Of a stretch of DNA of 64,000 bases, positions 1 to 8,596 are shown one piece after another (positions within the stretch are counted from its first letter, which is position 1; every line of letters begins with the position of its first letter). The position numbers and the translations under genes were made by a program. This DNA is from an uncultured Roseobacter sp. (GTDB lineage Bacteria > Pseudomonadota > Alphaproteobacteria > Rhodobacterales > Rhodobacteraceae): positions 389,022-453,021 of the forward strand of contig CANMWT010000003.1 in the NCBI GenBank assembly GCA_947501635.1, given 5' to 3'. The notes below the pieces were generated by a model. That model was not told the origin of the DNA and searched no databases. It saw nothing but the letters and a program-made list of their open reading frames with translations.

Positions 1-788
1 CCTATGTGGCCCCGGCCGACATCAGCCCGGACTATGCCGCTTTGGTCGAACGCCTGCGCGAAACCGTCAAGTCGCGCCCCAACGACATGCAAGGCCACCT
101 GCTTCTGGCACAAAACGAGGCCAATCTGGGCAATTTTGCCGCCGCCGCGCGGGCGCAGGGCAAGGTGCTCGAATTACGCGGCGCGGATGCAACGGCGCAG
201 GACTATGTGAACTACGCCGACATGCTGGTGATTGCCGCCGGCGGCTATGTGTCCCCCGAGGCCGAGGCGATGCTCTCCGAGGCGCTGTCGCGCGAGCCGA
301 CAAACGGCACCGCGCGCTACTACATTGGCCTGATGCTGGCGCAGACCGGCCGCCCCGACACGGGCTTTCGCATCTGGGACCAGCTGCTGCGTGAAGGCCC
401 GCCCGACGCGCTTTGGATCGAACCGATACTGGCCCAGATCGAAGACCTGTCGCGCCGCGCCGGCGTGAACTACCAGCTGTCTGAAATCGGCCCCGGCGCC
501 GACGCGCCACGCGGCCCCTCCAGCGCGGATATCGAAGCCGCGGGCGAGCTGAGCCCGAGCGAACGGATGGAAATGATCCAAAGCATGGTGCAGGGCCTGT
601 CGGACCGGCTCGCCACCGAAGGCGGCCCCGCAGAGGAATGGGCGCAGCTTATCACGGCCCTCGGGGTGCTTGGCCGCACTGGGCAGGCGCGTGCCGTCTA
701 CGAAAATGCGGTCGAGGTTTTTGCCGATGACACGCGGGCTCTTGATCTGCTGCTGCGCGCCGGACAGCGGGCGCAAGTCGCGGAATGA
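1..788 (+). CDS. ccmI: Cytochrome c maturation protein CcmI, C-terminal part (5' partial)
   Basis: The reading frame is open at the left edge, so the N-terminal membrane part is outside the window. The visible 260 residues are soluble and helical with tetratricopeptide-like repeats, including a stretch reading AAARAQGKVLELRGADAT and a later LGVLGRTGQARAVYENA. CcmI-type proteins present apocytochrome c to the haem ligation machinery in the periplasm. The gene ends in an ATGA overlap with the ruvX start, which suggests coupled translation. The family call rests on the TPR pattern and on the length. The alternative is another TPR-containing cytochrome biogenesis protein. Confidence 0.8.
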   Translation, partial: YVAPADISPDYAALVERLRETVKSRPNDMQGHLLLAQNEANLGNFAAAARAQGKVLELRGADATAQDYVNYADMLVIAAGGYVSPEAEAMLSEALSREPTNGTARYYIGLMLAQTGRPDTGFRIWDQLLREGPPDALWIEPILAQIEDLSRRAGVNYQLSEIGPGADAPRGPSSADIEAAGELSPSERMEMIQSMVQGLSDRLATEGGPAEEWAQLITALGVLGRTGQARAVYENAVEVFADDTRALDLLLRAGQRAQVAE

Positions 789-1276
789 TTTGCGAAGATA
801 CCACCGCTTTTCTCACCGCGTTGGAACCGATGCACAGCATCGCAGGGCTTGATCTTGGCACACAGACTATCGGCGTCGCCGTCAGTGACACCTTTCTGTC
901 CGTGGCCACCCCGCTTGAGACGATCAGGCGGCGCAAGTTCACGCTCGACGCCGCGCGGCTTGCTGAAATCGTCGCCGAACGGCGCATCGGCGGGATCGTT
1001 CTGGGCCTGCCCCGCAACATGGATGGGACGGAAGGGCCACGGTGCCAGTCAACCCGTGCCTTTGCGCGCAATCTTGAACGCGCAGAGGGGCTGGACATCC
1101 CCCTCACCTTCTGGGACGAACGGCTGTCGACCGTCGCGGCCGAACGCGCGCTGCTTGAGGCGGATACGTCACGAAAACGTCGCGCCGAGGTGATCGATCA
1201 CGTGGCGGCAGGGTATATTCTTCAAGGCGCGCTGGACCGGATCCGCGTGATACGGGCAGGACAGGAACAGACATGA
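785..1276 (+). CDS. ruvX: RuvX/YqgF family Holliday junction resolvase-like protein
   Basis: The product has 163 aa. The N-terminal GLDLGTQTIGVAVSD motif is the RNase H-like first strand with the catalytic Asp. IGGIVLGLPRNMDGTEGP and a later FWDERLSTV are the other conserved YqgF blocks. Family members are implicated in pre-16S rRNA processing and, by fold, in Holliday junction resolution. The start codon overlaps the ccmI stop (ATGA) and the stop overlaps the DUF1289 gene start, so the three genes form one transcription unit. The start at 785 is preferred over the internal Met because family members have about 20 residues before the GLDLG motif. Confidence 0.93.
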   Translation: MICEDTTAFLTALEPMHSIAGLDLGTQTIGVAVSDTFLSVATPLETIRRRKFTLDAARLAEIVAERRIGGIVLGLPRNMDGTEGPRCQSTRAFARNLERAEGLDIPLTFWDERLSTVAAERALLEADTSRKRRAEVIDHVAAGYILQGALDRIRVIRAGQEQT

Positions 1277-1503
1277 GCGACGACATCTGGAAACGCACCG
1301 AAGTGGAGAGCCCCTGCATCAAGGTGTGCGTGATCCATCCCGAAGCGCGCCTGTGCACCGGGTGCCTGCGCTCGATTGATGAAATCACCGTGTGGTCAAA
1401 GCTGTCTCCCGACGCGCGCCGCGCGGTGATCGAAGAGCTGCCGGGCCGTCAGGCGATTCTGCAAAAGCGGCGCGGCGGACGGGCCGCACGGCTGGCGCGC
1501 TAG
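1273..1503 (+). CDS. DUF1289 family cysteine-containing protein
   Basis: The product has 76 aa. It contains ESPCIKVCVIHPEARLCTGC, a CxxxC-x(n)-CxGC arrangement typical of DUF1289 proteins, followed by a basic C-terminal tail. The four cysteines could bind a metal or an Fe-S cluster, but the function of the family is not established. It overlaps ruvX by 4 bp and is probably co-transcribed with it. The basic tail (KRRGGRAARLAR) is compatible with nucleic acid contact, which is inference only. Confidence 0.88.
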   Translation: MSDDIWKRTEVESPCIKVCVIHPEARLCTGCLRSIDEITVWSKLSPDARRAVIEELPGRQAILQKRRGGRAARLAR

Positions 1504-1721
1504 ACTGAACTGTAAACCGATCCGCGCCAAAATGATCCGATCGCGCGCGACTGGCTCACAGATCGCAACAATCATGCCCCGCTATGCGCTGATTTCAGCC
1601 AAAACGCGCATTTTAAAGGCGCAATGCCGTATTTTCGCCGCCAAGTGATAAACACTGTAGTAACGATTTTTTGCAAACGCGACGCTGCAATGGCGCGTTG
1701 GCACTGTAAAGGGACAGAAAC
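1504..1721. other. Intergenic region upstream of the secreted low-complexity protein
   Basis: No ORF with coding character is visible in these 218 bases. The stretch is noticeably more AT-rich around 1640-1680 (TGATAAACACTGTAGTAACGATTTTTTGC) than the flanking genes and presumably holds the promoter for the gene at 1722. A ribosome binding site (AAAGGGACAG) precedes that start. Confidence 0.4.
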
Positions 1722-2951
1722 ATGTTAAAATACCTGCGCATCGGCGTCTCCACCCTCGCTCTTTCCGCTTTCGTCATCGCCCCGGTCATCACAGTTGTGA
1801 CGGCTGACTATGCCTATGCCAAAAACGGCAATGGCAACGGTGGGGGTAATGGCAACGGCAACGGCGGCGGCAAAGGCAACGGCAACGGCGGCGGCGACAA
1901 GGGCGCCGACAGGGGCGCCGACAAGGGCGGTAAGGGCAAAGGCCACGACAAAGCCGGCAAAACCCGTAGCGCCAGCAATGGCAACAAGGCGAAAGGCAAC
2001 AAATCCAAAGGCAACAAAAGCTTTGGACGCGCGGTCAAGGACGACTTCAACACCCTCAGCCGCAATGTCAAAAAACACGGTATCGCCGGCCTCTTCAAAG
2101 GCGACAAGCAGCAGCGCAAGACCCGCTCTGTCTCGGCCAAGCCGACCAAGAACGCACCCCTTGCCTCCACACGCCCCGCAAAACGCGTCGGCTACAAGAT
2201 CAAGGATGACATGCATCCGTCCAATCTGGGCAAAATGAACGGCCTGCTGAACTCCAGCCCCAATGCCAAGCTCGCGCATATCGCCAACGGGCAATACCTC
2301 AAGGGCACAGGACCCGTGAGCCTTGCCGCAGCCCTCGCCGTGGCAGACTATGAAGCCCTGCATATTCAGGAAGACTACGCCACCGCCTACGGTGTCGAGG
2401 TCGACGACGCGCTCATGGATGCCATCGATACGATCCATCTTTCAGACGCCTATGACGTGCTCGACGTCAATGACGCGCTGCCCGAAGAAGAGCAGCTGAA
2501 CCGCGAAACAGCACAGTCCATCCTCGACGAGGCAGACCCCGCAAGCGATGAATACCAGCAGGCGGAAAGCTACCTCGATGCCCTGGACAAAGTCGAAGAG
2601 GCCGAAGCAGATCTGGCCGAGGGCGAGGAAGACGCGCGCCCCGATGAAGACCGTCTGGCCGACGCAAACGACGTCATCGACGCGCAGGAAGGTGTCGAAG
2701 AGGCCGAAGCCGGCGTGCTGAGCACCTACAAGGGCGACCTTGAGCTCGCGGATGAAGACGCACTGCTCGACGCCGCGCGCGATTCGCTGCCCGACGACGA
2801 AGCTGTCGGCGCCGCGCTCGGCAAGACCCCCGAGGATGACGACGCCACGATCCAGCCTGTGGACGACGACATGGCCGACGAAGAAACCGACAGCGATGTC
2901 ACCACAGACTCTGCCATGGCAGAAGAGATAAACACAGCCGAACAGGGCTGA
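1722..2951 (+). CDS. Secreted low-complexity Gly/Asn- and acidic-rich protein of unknown function
   Basis: The product has 409 aa in four visible zones. Residues 1-33 form a signal peptide with an Ala-x-Ala type end (ADYAYA). Residues 34-90 are a Gly-Asn-Lys repeat tract (GNGNGGG units, then DKGADRGADKGG). Residues 90-160 are strongly basic. A C-terminal region beginning around SLAAALAVADYEALH is acidic, with Asp/Glu-rich helices (EEAEADLAEGEEDARPDEDR). The charge asymmetry suggests an extracellular or cell-envelope protein. I do not recognise a family for the full length. It is monocistronic and is followed by a good terminator. The repeat tract is DNA low complexity, not a CRISPR. Confidence 0.75.
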   Translation: MLKYLRIGVSTLALSAFVIAPVITVVTADYAYAKNGNGNGGGNGNGNGGGKGNGNGGGDKGADRGADKGGKGKGHDKAGKTRSASNGNKAKGNKSKGNKSFGRAVKDDFNTLSRNVKKHGIAGLFKGDKQQRKTRSVSAKPTKNAPLASTRPAKRVGYKIKDDMHPSNLGKMNGLLNSSPNAKLAHIANGQYLKGTGPVSLAAALAVADYEALHIQEDYATAYGVEVDDALMDAIDTIHLSDAYDVLDVNDALPEEEQLNRETAQSILDEADPASDEYQQAESYLDALDKVEEAEADLAEGEEDARPDEDRLADANDVIDAQEGVEEAEAGVLSTYKGDLELADEDALLDAARDSLPDDEAVGAALGKTPEDDDATIQPVDDDMADEETDSDVTTDSAMAEEINTAEQG

Positions 2952-2978
2952 ACACACCTATAATGCAGCAAGACAAAC

Positions 2979-3003
2979 AGGGGCGCTTTCGGGCGCCCTT
3001 GTT
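2979..3003 (+). terminator. Rho-independent-type hairpin after the low-complexity protein
   Basis: GGGCGC pairs with GCGCCC around a TTTCGG loop, extended by weaker outer pairs and followed by TTGTTATCTT. It lies between the convergent gene at 1722 and the metR-like gene and could serve both strands. Confidence 0.65.
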
Positions 3004-3023
3004 ATCTTCCGGTCACGGGCTGG

Positions 3024-3929
3024 CTACTGCGCCTGCAGCTTGCGCGTTTCCTGCCGCGCCAGCTTGAGCAGGTCCTGCATAAAGGGCTTGTCCAGGTCGT
3101 CACGGCGCACCGCCGCATATAGCCGCCGTGTAATGCCCTCCTGCGTAAGCGGCCGCGTGACATAATCAGACGAATATTTGACCTCGCGCACCACCCAGTC
3201 GGGCAGCACGGACACCCCGCGGTTCGCCGCCACCAGCAAAAGGATAACCGCCGTCAACTCGACCTGCCGGATCGCCGCCGGCTCGACCTTTGCGGGGATC
3301 AGCAACTGGCTGAACACATCCAGCCGCGTCCGCTCCACCGGATAGGTAATCAACGTCTGACCCCGGAAATCTGCCGCCTCCACATAGGGCTTCTGCGCCA
3401 GCGGATGCGTGCTGGCAGCCACAAAAACAGGCGCATAATCAAAGAGTTCAACAAATTCCACACCCGCCAGCTCTTCCGGATCGGAGGACACCACCAGATC
3501 GACCTCTTCCTTCAGCAGCGCCGGCAGCGCGTCAAAGGCCAGACCGGGGCGGATATCCACATCCACCTCGCCCCACCCTTTTCGGAACTGCTCCAGCACC
3601 GGAAACAACCACTCGAAACAGGCATGGCACTCAATCGCGATATGCATCCGCCCCGTGCTGCCCGCCCGCAATCCGGTAAACTCATCCTGCAGGGCCTGCA
3701 CCTGCGGCAACACCTGCTGCGCCAGCTTCAGCAACCGCATCCCCGCCGGCGACAGCTTCAATGGCTTGGACCGGCGCACAAAAAGCTCGACACCGGCCTG
3801 ATCCTCCAACCCCTTGATCTGATGGCTCAAAGCAGACTGTGTGATGTGCAGCTGATCAGCCGCGCGGGCCAGCCCGCCCGCCTCGTGGATGGCCTGAATG
3901 GTACGCAGGTGACGGAATTCGATATGCAT
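3024..3929 (-). CDS. metR: LysR-family transcriptional regulator, MetR-like
   Basis: The product has 301 aa. The N-terminal winged helix-turn-helix spans about residues 1-60 (FRHLRTIQAIHEAGGLARAA, then HITQSALSHQIKGLE). The effector domain has MetR-like features such as IAIECHACFEWLFPVL. MetR activates methionine genes, with homocysteine as co-effector. The gene is divergent from metF with an 87-bp gap containing a MetR-type palindrome, which supports the specific assignment. A generic LysR regulator is the alternative, but the metF partner makes MetR the best reading. Confidence 0.88.
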   Translation of the reverse strand: MHIEFRHLRTIQAIHEAGGLARAADQLHITQSALSHQIKGLEDQAGVELFVRRSKPLKLSPAGMRLLKLAQQVLPQVQALQDEFTGLRAGSTGRMHIAIECHACFEWLFPVLEQFRKGWGEVDVDIRPGLAFDALPALLKEEVDLVVSSDPEELAGVEFVELFDYAPVFVAASTHPLAQKPYVEAADFRGQTLITYPVERTRLDVFSQLLIPAKVEPAAIRQVELTAVILLLVAANRGVSVLPDWVVREVKYSSDYVTRPLTQEGITRRLYAAVRRDDLDKPFMQDLLKLARQETRKLQAQ

Positions 3930-3957
3930 AGCGAACTCATATTAAAGATGAAAGTTA

Positions 3958-3970
3958 TGAATTTGCCTCA
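3958..3970. promoter_or_regulatory. MetR-like operator in the metR-metF divergent region
   Basis: TGAATTTGCCTCA fits the MetR consensus TGAA-N5-TTCA with one mismatch. It is 28 bases upstream of the metR start and 46 upstream of the metF start, the place expected for divergent autoregulation and metF activation. Confidence 0.5.
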
Positions 3971-4016
3971 TTTTCTCTTCTATGAGACAAGACTGCAAGC
4001 CAAAAAGGATGTGCAG

Positions 4017-4886
4017 ATGCCAACGCCCCTCGTTTCTTTCGAAGTCTTTCCACCCCGCTCGATCGACGCATCGTTCAAGCTGTGGGACACCGCACAAGCA
4101 CTCGCGCCGCTCGATCCGCGGTTTTTCTCGGTGACCTATGGTGCCGGCGGGAGTACGCGCGACCTTACCCATGATGCGGCCTACACGCTGCATAAAACCT
4201 CCGGCCTGCCGGTGGCGGCACATCTGACCTGCGTCGGCGCGTCCAAAGCCGAAACCATGGCAACCGCGCAACGCTTCGCCAAAGCAGGCGTGACCGACCT
4301 CGTCGCCCTGCGCGGTGACCCGCAAGACGGCGCAGACCGCTTCGAGGCCCACCCCGACGGGTTCGCTAATTCGGTTGACCTGATCGAAGCGCTCGCCGCC
4401 TCCGGCCAGTTCACGCTGCGCGTCGGCGCCTACCCCGAAAAACATCCCGAAGCCGCAAGCCAGCAAGACAATATCAACTGGCTCAAGGCCAAGATCGACG
4501 CGGGCGCCTGCGAAGCGATCACACAGTTCTTCTTCGAGGCCGAAACCTTCCTGCGGTTCCGCGATGACTGCGTCAAAGCGGGCATCGACGCGCCCATCAC
4601 GCCGGGCATTCTGCCAATCACCAACTGGAAAAGCGCACGCAACTTCGCCGAACGCTGCGCCACCAGCATCCCCGCATGGCTCGATCAGGCCTTTGAGGCG
4701 GCCCTGCGCGACGACCGGCACGATCTGCTGGCCAAGGCGCTATGCACCGAACTGTGTTCCGATCTGGTGGACGAAGGCGTCGAGACCCTGCACTTCTACA
4801 CCCTTAACCGCCCCGAGCTAACCCGAGAAATCTGCCACGCACTAGGCATCACGCAGGCTGTCACAGGCGTCAGGGACGTCGCATAA
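4017..4886 (+). CDS. metF: 5,10-methylenetetrahydrofolate reductase
   Basis: The product has 289 aa. It reduces methylene-THF to 5-methyl-THF with FAD, supplying the methyl group for methionine synthesis. VSFEVFPPRS at the N-terminus holds the catalytic Glu of the TIM barrel. FFSVTYGAGGSTRD, HLTCVGASK, LVALRGDPQ and ITQFFFEAETFLRF are conserved flavin and substrate blocks. The frame is open well upstream, but homology begins at the ATG at 4017. Upstream residues in the longer ORF are antisense to metR. Regulation by MetR is expected. Confidence 0.95.
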   Translation: MPTPLVSFEVFPPRSIDASFKLWDTAQALAPLDPRFFSVTYGAGGSTRDLTHDAAYTLHKTSGLPVAAHLTCVGASKAETMATAQRFAKAGVTDLVALRGDPQDGADRFEAHPDGFANSVDLIEALAASGQFTLRVGAYPEKHPEAASQQDNINWLKAKIDAGACEAITQFFFEAETFLRFRDDCVKAGIDAPITPGILPITNWKSARNFAERCATSIPAWLDQAFEAALRDDRHDLLAKALCTELCSDLVDEGVETLHFYTLNRPELTREICHALGITQAVTGVRDVA

Positions 4887-4945
4887 CCACTTGACCGCAC
4901 GTCTGATTTCCCTAGCCTCCGCATCACAAACTGCCGGAGACTGAA

Positions 4946-5428
4946 ATGCCCTATGCCGCCCAATCCCCTGATGACCTGCTGCCGCGCGACCAGCTTTTGT
5001 CCATGTCCGGGCTGGTGTTCATGCAGCGGCTGCTGGCGGGCGAACACGCAGGCGCGCCCATTGCCGGCACGCTCAACCTCAACCTGACCGAGGTCGAAGA
5101 CGGGCGCGTGGTTTTTACCGGAACACCCGAGTTCGGCGCGCTCAACCCCAGCGGCGCGGTGCATGGCGGCTGGTACGGCACGCTGCTCGATTCCGCACTT
5201 GGCTGCGCGGTGATGACAAAAGTCCCTCAAGGGTCCGTCTACACCACGCTTGAATACAAGGTGAATATCACCCGCGCCATTCCAGTGGGCATGCAGGTGA
5301 CCTGCACCGCATGGGTGGATCATGCCGGACGCTCCACCAGCGTCGCGCATGGCGACATCCGCGGCACCGAGGACGGCAAACTCTATGCCACAGGCTCCAC
5401 AACCTGCATCATCATGAAGCTGAAATAG
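4946..5428 (+). CDS. PaaI-type hotdog-fold thioesterase
   Basis: The product has 160 aa. The hotdog motif around residues 66-85, FGALNPSGAVHGGWYGTLLD, matches the PaaI/acyl-CoA thioesterase active site (GxxHGG, helix Asp). The C-terminal half, VYTTLEYKVNITRAIPVG, is the conserved beta-sheet block. Such enzymes hydrolyse acyl- or aryl-CoA thioesters, and the substrate is not predictable here. It lies 59 bp after metF with its own ribosome binding site (CCGGAGACTGAA), so it may be co-transcribed with metF, but no functional link is evident. Confidence 0.88.
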   Translation: MPYAAQSPDDLLPRDQLLSMSGLVFMQRLLAGEHAGAPIAGTLNLNLTEVEDGRVVFTGTPEFGALNPSGAVHGGWYGTLLDSALGCAVMTKVPQGSVYTTLEYKVNITRAIPVGMQVTCTAWVDHAGRSTSVAHGDIRGTEDGKLYATGSTTCIIMKLK

Positions 5429-5543
5429 ACGCGAAAACTGCATTGACCCCAGAAGGTTACGTTCCGGCAGAACCTCTCGACACCAAGCTGTGCTATTGAT
5501 AAGTTAACAAAATTGTAACAAAAAAAATCATCCGCTCACGGTA

Positions 5544-6233
5544 ATGCAGGCACATCACTTCGAAACACCGGATCTGGACCATCGGTTCAAGATCGCAAGC
5601 GGCGGCACGCGTGACGTGTATGTCCTGTCTGCAGATCAGGTTGGCGTCGACACGCCGTCGGGCAAATGCGTCCTGAAAATACCGCGACAGGCAGAGCAAC
5701 GAGGCGGACTGTCCGTGGCAAAGCGCTTGCTGGCGGTCATTTTCCCCACAAGTCGTCAACGGGTCATCACCAAAGAGGTCAGCTACCTGAAAAAGCTGCA
5801 GCGACAATGCGACCAGATCAACCAAAGGCTGCCGGTGCCGGCGTTCCTGGGCTTTGACGAAACCCCTCTGGGGCGCGGCGCGCTTTGGGAAGCGATCTGC
5901 GACGACAAAGGGGAGATCGCCCCCACCTTGGTCCAGCTCGCCAAAAGCGGAAACATTTCCGACTATCTCGAACCGCTGAACGCCTTCGCGGCATTTTGTT
6001 TTCAGCAAAACATCGTCGCCTCGGACATCAGCCAGCGCAACCTCGCCCTGACCGAACGCGACGGGCGCAGAGAATTCGTTCTGATTGACGGCTTTGGCGA
6101 CCACCGCGTTATATCCCTGCGCAGCCTCTTTCCCGCCTACAACACGCGCTGCATGTACCGCCGCTTTGACAAGATGGCGCGCCAGATCGGCCTGCAGTTC
6201 GATTCGCAAAAACGCTGTTTCAAACGGCCCTGA
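5544..6233 (+). CDS. YrbL-like protein-kinase-fold protein
   Basis: The product has 229 aa. The pattern follows the PhoP-regulated YrbL family: an N-terminal GGTRDVYVL nucleotide-loop-like motif, a KCVLKIPR lysine strand, KEVSYLKKLQRQ as helix C, FCFQQNIVASDISQRNLAL as the catalytic-loop equivalent, and FVLIDGFGDHRVI as the DFG-like segment. Kinase activity has not been established for the family. The start lies 115 bp downstream of the thioesterase gene, behind an AT-rich stretch with runs of A that may be the promoter. Confidence 0.75.
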   Translation: MQAHHFETPDLDHRFKIASGGTRDVYVLSADQVGVDTPSGKCVLKIPRQAEQRGGLSVAKRLLAVIFPTSRQRVITKEVSYLKKLQRQCDQINQRLPVPAFLGFDETPLGRGALWEAICDDKGEIAPTLVQLAKSGNISDYLEPLNAFAAFCFQQNIVASDISQRNLALTERDGRREFVLIDGFGDHRVISLRSLFPAYNTRCMYRRFDKMARQIGLQFDSQKRCFKRP

Positions 6234-6415
6234 CCGGCGAACGCATTAGCCCCGTTTCAAGCAACACTGCCCAAGGTGGCAGCGCGATTAATCCAGTATA
6301 AGGAAACAGTTAGTTTCGCCGCAGCACCCGCGCAGCCCGCGCCACCCCATCCTGTGCTATGCTGTATCAGTAAACCCAAAAGCATTTGCACCACAGAATT
6401 TCAAAGGGACGGACA

Positions 6416-7489
6416 ATGGCAAAAGGCGGCAAGAAGGGTGGCAAGCCCACCAATGGCGACGATGGCGGCGGCGGTACAACGGACGGCCCCAACGAGATCA
6501 AGGGCAACCGCAAGGACAACGTGCTTCAGGGCACCGACGCCGAAGACCGTATTCTCGCCGGGCGCGGCGATGATCTGGTCTTTGCCGGCGGCGGGGATGA
6601 CTTTGTCTGGGGCGACAACGGCAATGACACGCTGAACGGCGAAGACGGCAACGACAAACTGCTGGGCCTCTTGGGCGATGACGCCCTCTTCGGCGGTGCG
6701 GGCCATGACACGCTCGAAGCGGGTCTGGGCGACGACAGCCTGTCGGGCGGGGATGATAACGACTACCTGACCGGCAATCTGGGCAGCGACACGCTTGACG
6801 GCGGCGCGGGCTTTGACACCGCTGCCTTCGACAATCTGACCGGCGCCGCGGACGGCTCCGGCATCACCCTCGGCTTTGACACGCAAAGCAATGCCTACAT
6901 ATCGACCAACAGCAACCCCGACAGCGCCACCGGCACGGACACGGACATTCTAACGGGTATCGAAAAGTTCATCGGCTCGAACTGGGACGATCTGATGACA
7001 GCCGGTTCAGACGCCGTGTTCTTCATGGGCGCGGACGGGCGCGACACGCTCATCGGCGGCGCCGGTGACGACACGCTCTTTGGCGGGCTGGACAATGACG
7101 CGCTGACAGGCGGGGACGGCGCGGATACCTTCGTGTTCCTGCGCCGCGCGGACGGGATAACCGAACCGGAAAATGCCCCGCTCCCCCCCGAAGCCTACAT
7201 GGACGCAGGCTTTGGCGACGACGCGGATGTCATCACCGACTTCAACATCGCCGAAGACACCATCCTGCTGCTCAGCAACGAAGCCTTCGACACATCGCTC
7301 TTTACAGTGACCCTGCGCGGCGCGGACACGGTGCTCACCTATCAGGCCGAGCCCGACCCCTTCTTCGGACCTTCCGAGATCGTCTTCGCCGACCGGCAAT
7401 ACACCCAAGAGCAACTGTTTCAGACCGACCCCTTCGCCTCCTCGGTGATCGAACTGGCGGTCGATGCGACCTTCGAATTCATGATCTGA
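6416..7489 (+). CDS. RTX-type calcium-binding repeat protein
   Basis: The product is 357 aa from the ATG at 6416, which has an AAAGGGAC ribosome binding site. The longer frame from 6386 lacks one. Residues about 30-130 carry nonapeptide RTX repeats of the GGxGxDxLx type (GGGDDFVWGDNGNDTL, GGAGHDTLEAGLGDDSL). A second block lies near residues 205-240 (GADGRDTLIGGAGDDTLFGG). The C-terminal part, with DVITDFNIAEDTILL, is the usual peptidase M10/RTX C-terminal pattern of type I secreted proteins. No enzymatic domain is visible. It is probably exported, but no T1SS genes adjoin it. Confidence 0.88.
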   Translation: MAKGGKKGGKPTNGDDGGGGTTDGPNEIKGNRKDNVLQGTDAEDRILAGRGDDLVFAGGGDDFVWGDNGNDTLNGEDGNDKLLGLLGDDALFGGAGHDTLEAGLGDDSLSGGDDNDYLTGNLGSDTLDGGAGFDTAAFDNLTGAADGSGITLGFDTQSNAYISTNSNPDSATGTDTDILTGIEKFIGSNWDDLMTAGSDAVFFMGADGRDTLIGGAGDDTLFGGLDNDALTGGDGADTFVFLRRADGITEPENAPLPPEAYMDAGFGDDADVITDFNIAEDTILLLSNEAFDTSLFTVTLRGADTVLTYQAEPDPFFGPSEIVFADRQYTQEQLFQTDPFASSVIELAVDATFEFMI

Positions 7490-7516
7490 TCCGGCACGGT
7501 GGCCGCCCTGCCTGCG

Positions 7517-8596
7517 TCAGGTGGTGCGGCCGAAAAACCCCAGAAACCTGCCGCCGGACCGCGACGCGGTGGCGCGCAGGGTCACACTGTCGTGCAGCCG
7601 CTCAGACGGGTCCTGCATCACAATCCGCGCGCGCCGGGTGATAAAATAGCGCCCGTTGCCCCGAAACGTGCCCAGCATCGGTGCTGTCGCATCCCGAAGA
7701 AACCGCTGCGCCCAGCCGTCGGGCAAGGGCAACCCGGCCATCTGCGCGCGCTCCAGCATCCAGACCAGCGGAATGTTCGACAAAGGCCGCGCTGCATCAA
7801 ATCCGCCAAGCTGGCCGCCCACATCGCCGTGGGTGCCCGGAAACCATGTCTGTTCCACCCGCCCCGCATAGCCCTCGGGCGACGTCCACATCACCGGCTT
7901 ATACGCCTCCCGCGTCTCATCAAGCGCCAGCGCATGAAACCCCGCTTTGACGTTGTGGCTAAGCTCGTGGTTGTGAAACGCATGGCTCTTGACGCTGAAC
8001 CGCCAGAGCACCGGCATGTTCAACCCCAGCGATTTGACCGTGTCCCAGATGCCGATCATCTCGATATCCACATCCGCCAGACATTTGGCACGGCGGAACG
8101 CGGCCGCCGCATCGCTCTGCGGATCACACTCGTAATGGCGGTAGACGTCGCGAATGTTGCGCTCGGTCGCGACCTGCGCGCGCAAAAGCCCCATCATGTC
8201 AATGACCCCCGCCAGACTGCGCACCGCATAAGCACCACGCGAATAGCCCAGCAGGAAAATCCGGTCTCCGGGGCGATAGCGCGAGGCCAGATACCCATAG
8301 GCACGGCGGATCTGACGGTTGATGCCCCGCCCCACCAGAACGTCATGCGCCGACCGCCAGTCGGTCCACTGCAGCCCGGGCTCATAATAGATGGAAAGCT
8401 GCGCGCCCATTTCGCGGCACAGACGATACGCAATGCCCGCGTTCGTCTCGCAGCCGGGATCAAGCGACGACATCGTGCCGTCCAGAATGACAACATGGGT
8501 GACAGGCCCGCGGCGGGGGCCGAAATCACGGGCCGGACGCCGCCAGATGCGACGCCGCAGCCAATGAAACGCTTTATTCCGCCGCGATAGCCTCAC
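7517..8596 (-). CDS. DUF2235 family alpha/beta-hydrolase
   Basis: The product has 359 aa. HVVILDGTMSSLDPG near residues 34-48 is the N-terminal DUF2235 motif and FLLGYSRGAYAVRSLAG holds the nucleophile elbow GxSxG-like centre (Ser119). FPGTHGDVGG supplies the conserved Asp/His region. DUF2235 includes type VI phospholipase effectors and uncharacterised cytoplasmic hydrolases. No secretion signal or T6SS context is present, so an effector role is not supported. The start overlaps the 3' end of the upstream CoxL-like gene by 23 bp, implying co-transcription. Confidence 0.85.
   Translation of the reverse strand: MRLSRRNKAFHWLRRRIWRRPARDFGPRRGPVTHVVILDGTMSSLDPGCETNAGIAYRLCREMGAQLSIYYEPGLQWTDWRSAHDVLVGRGINRQIRRAYGYLASRYRPGDRIFLLGYSRGAYAVRSLAGVIDMMGLLRAQVATERNIRDVYRHYECDPQSDAAAAFRRAKCLADVDIEMIGIWDTVKSLGLNMPVLWRFSVKSHAFHNHELSHNVKAGFHALALDETREAYKPVMWTSPEGYAGRVEQTWFPGTHGDVGGQLGGFDAARPLSNIPLVWMLERAQMAGLPLPDGWAQRFLRDATAPMLGTFRGNGRYFITRRARIVMQDPSERLHDSVTLRATASRSGGRFLGFFGRTT

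Noticed and set aside
1834..1960. Short repeats resembling a CRISPR array
   Set aside because: They encode GNG/GGG repeats in frame inside a gene, with no constant repeat-spacer spacing and no cas genes.
7499..8590. Long plus-strand ORF opposite the DUF2235 gene
   Set aside because: The protein has no family resemblance and the opposite strand encodes clear DUF2235 motifs; an antisense shadow of high-GC coding DNA.
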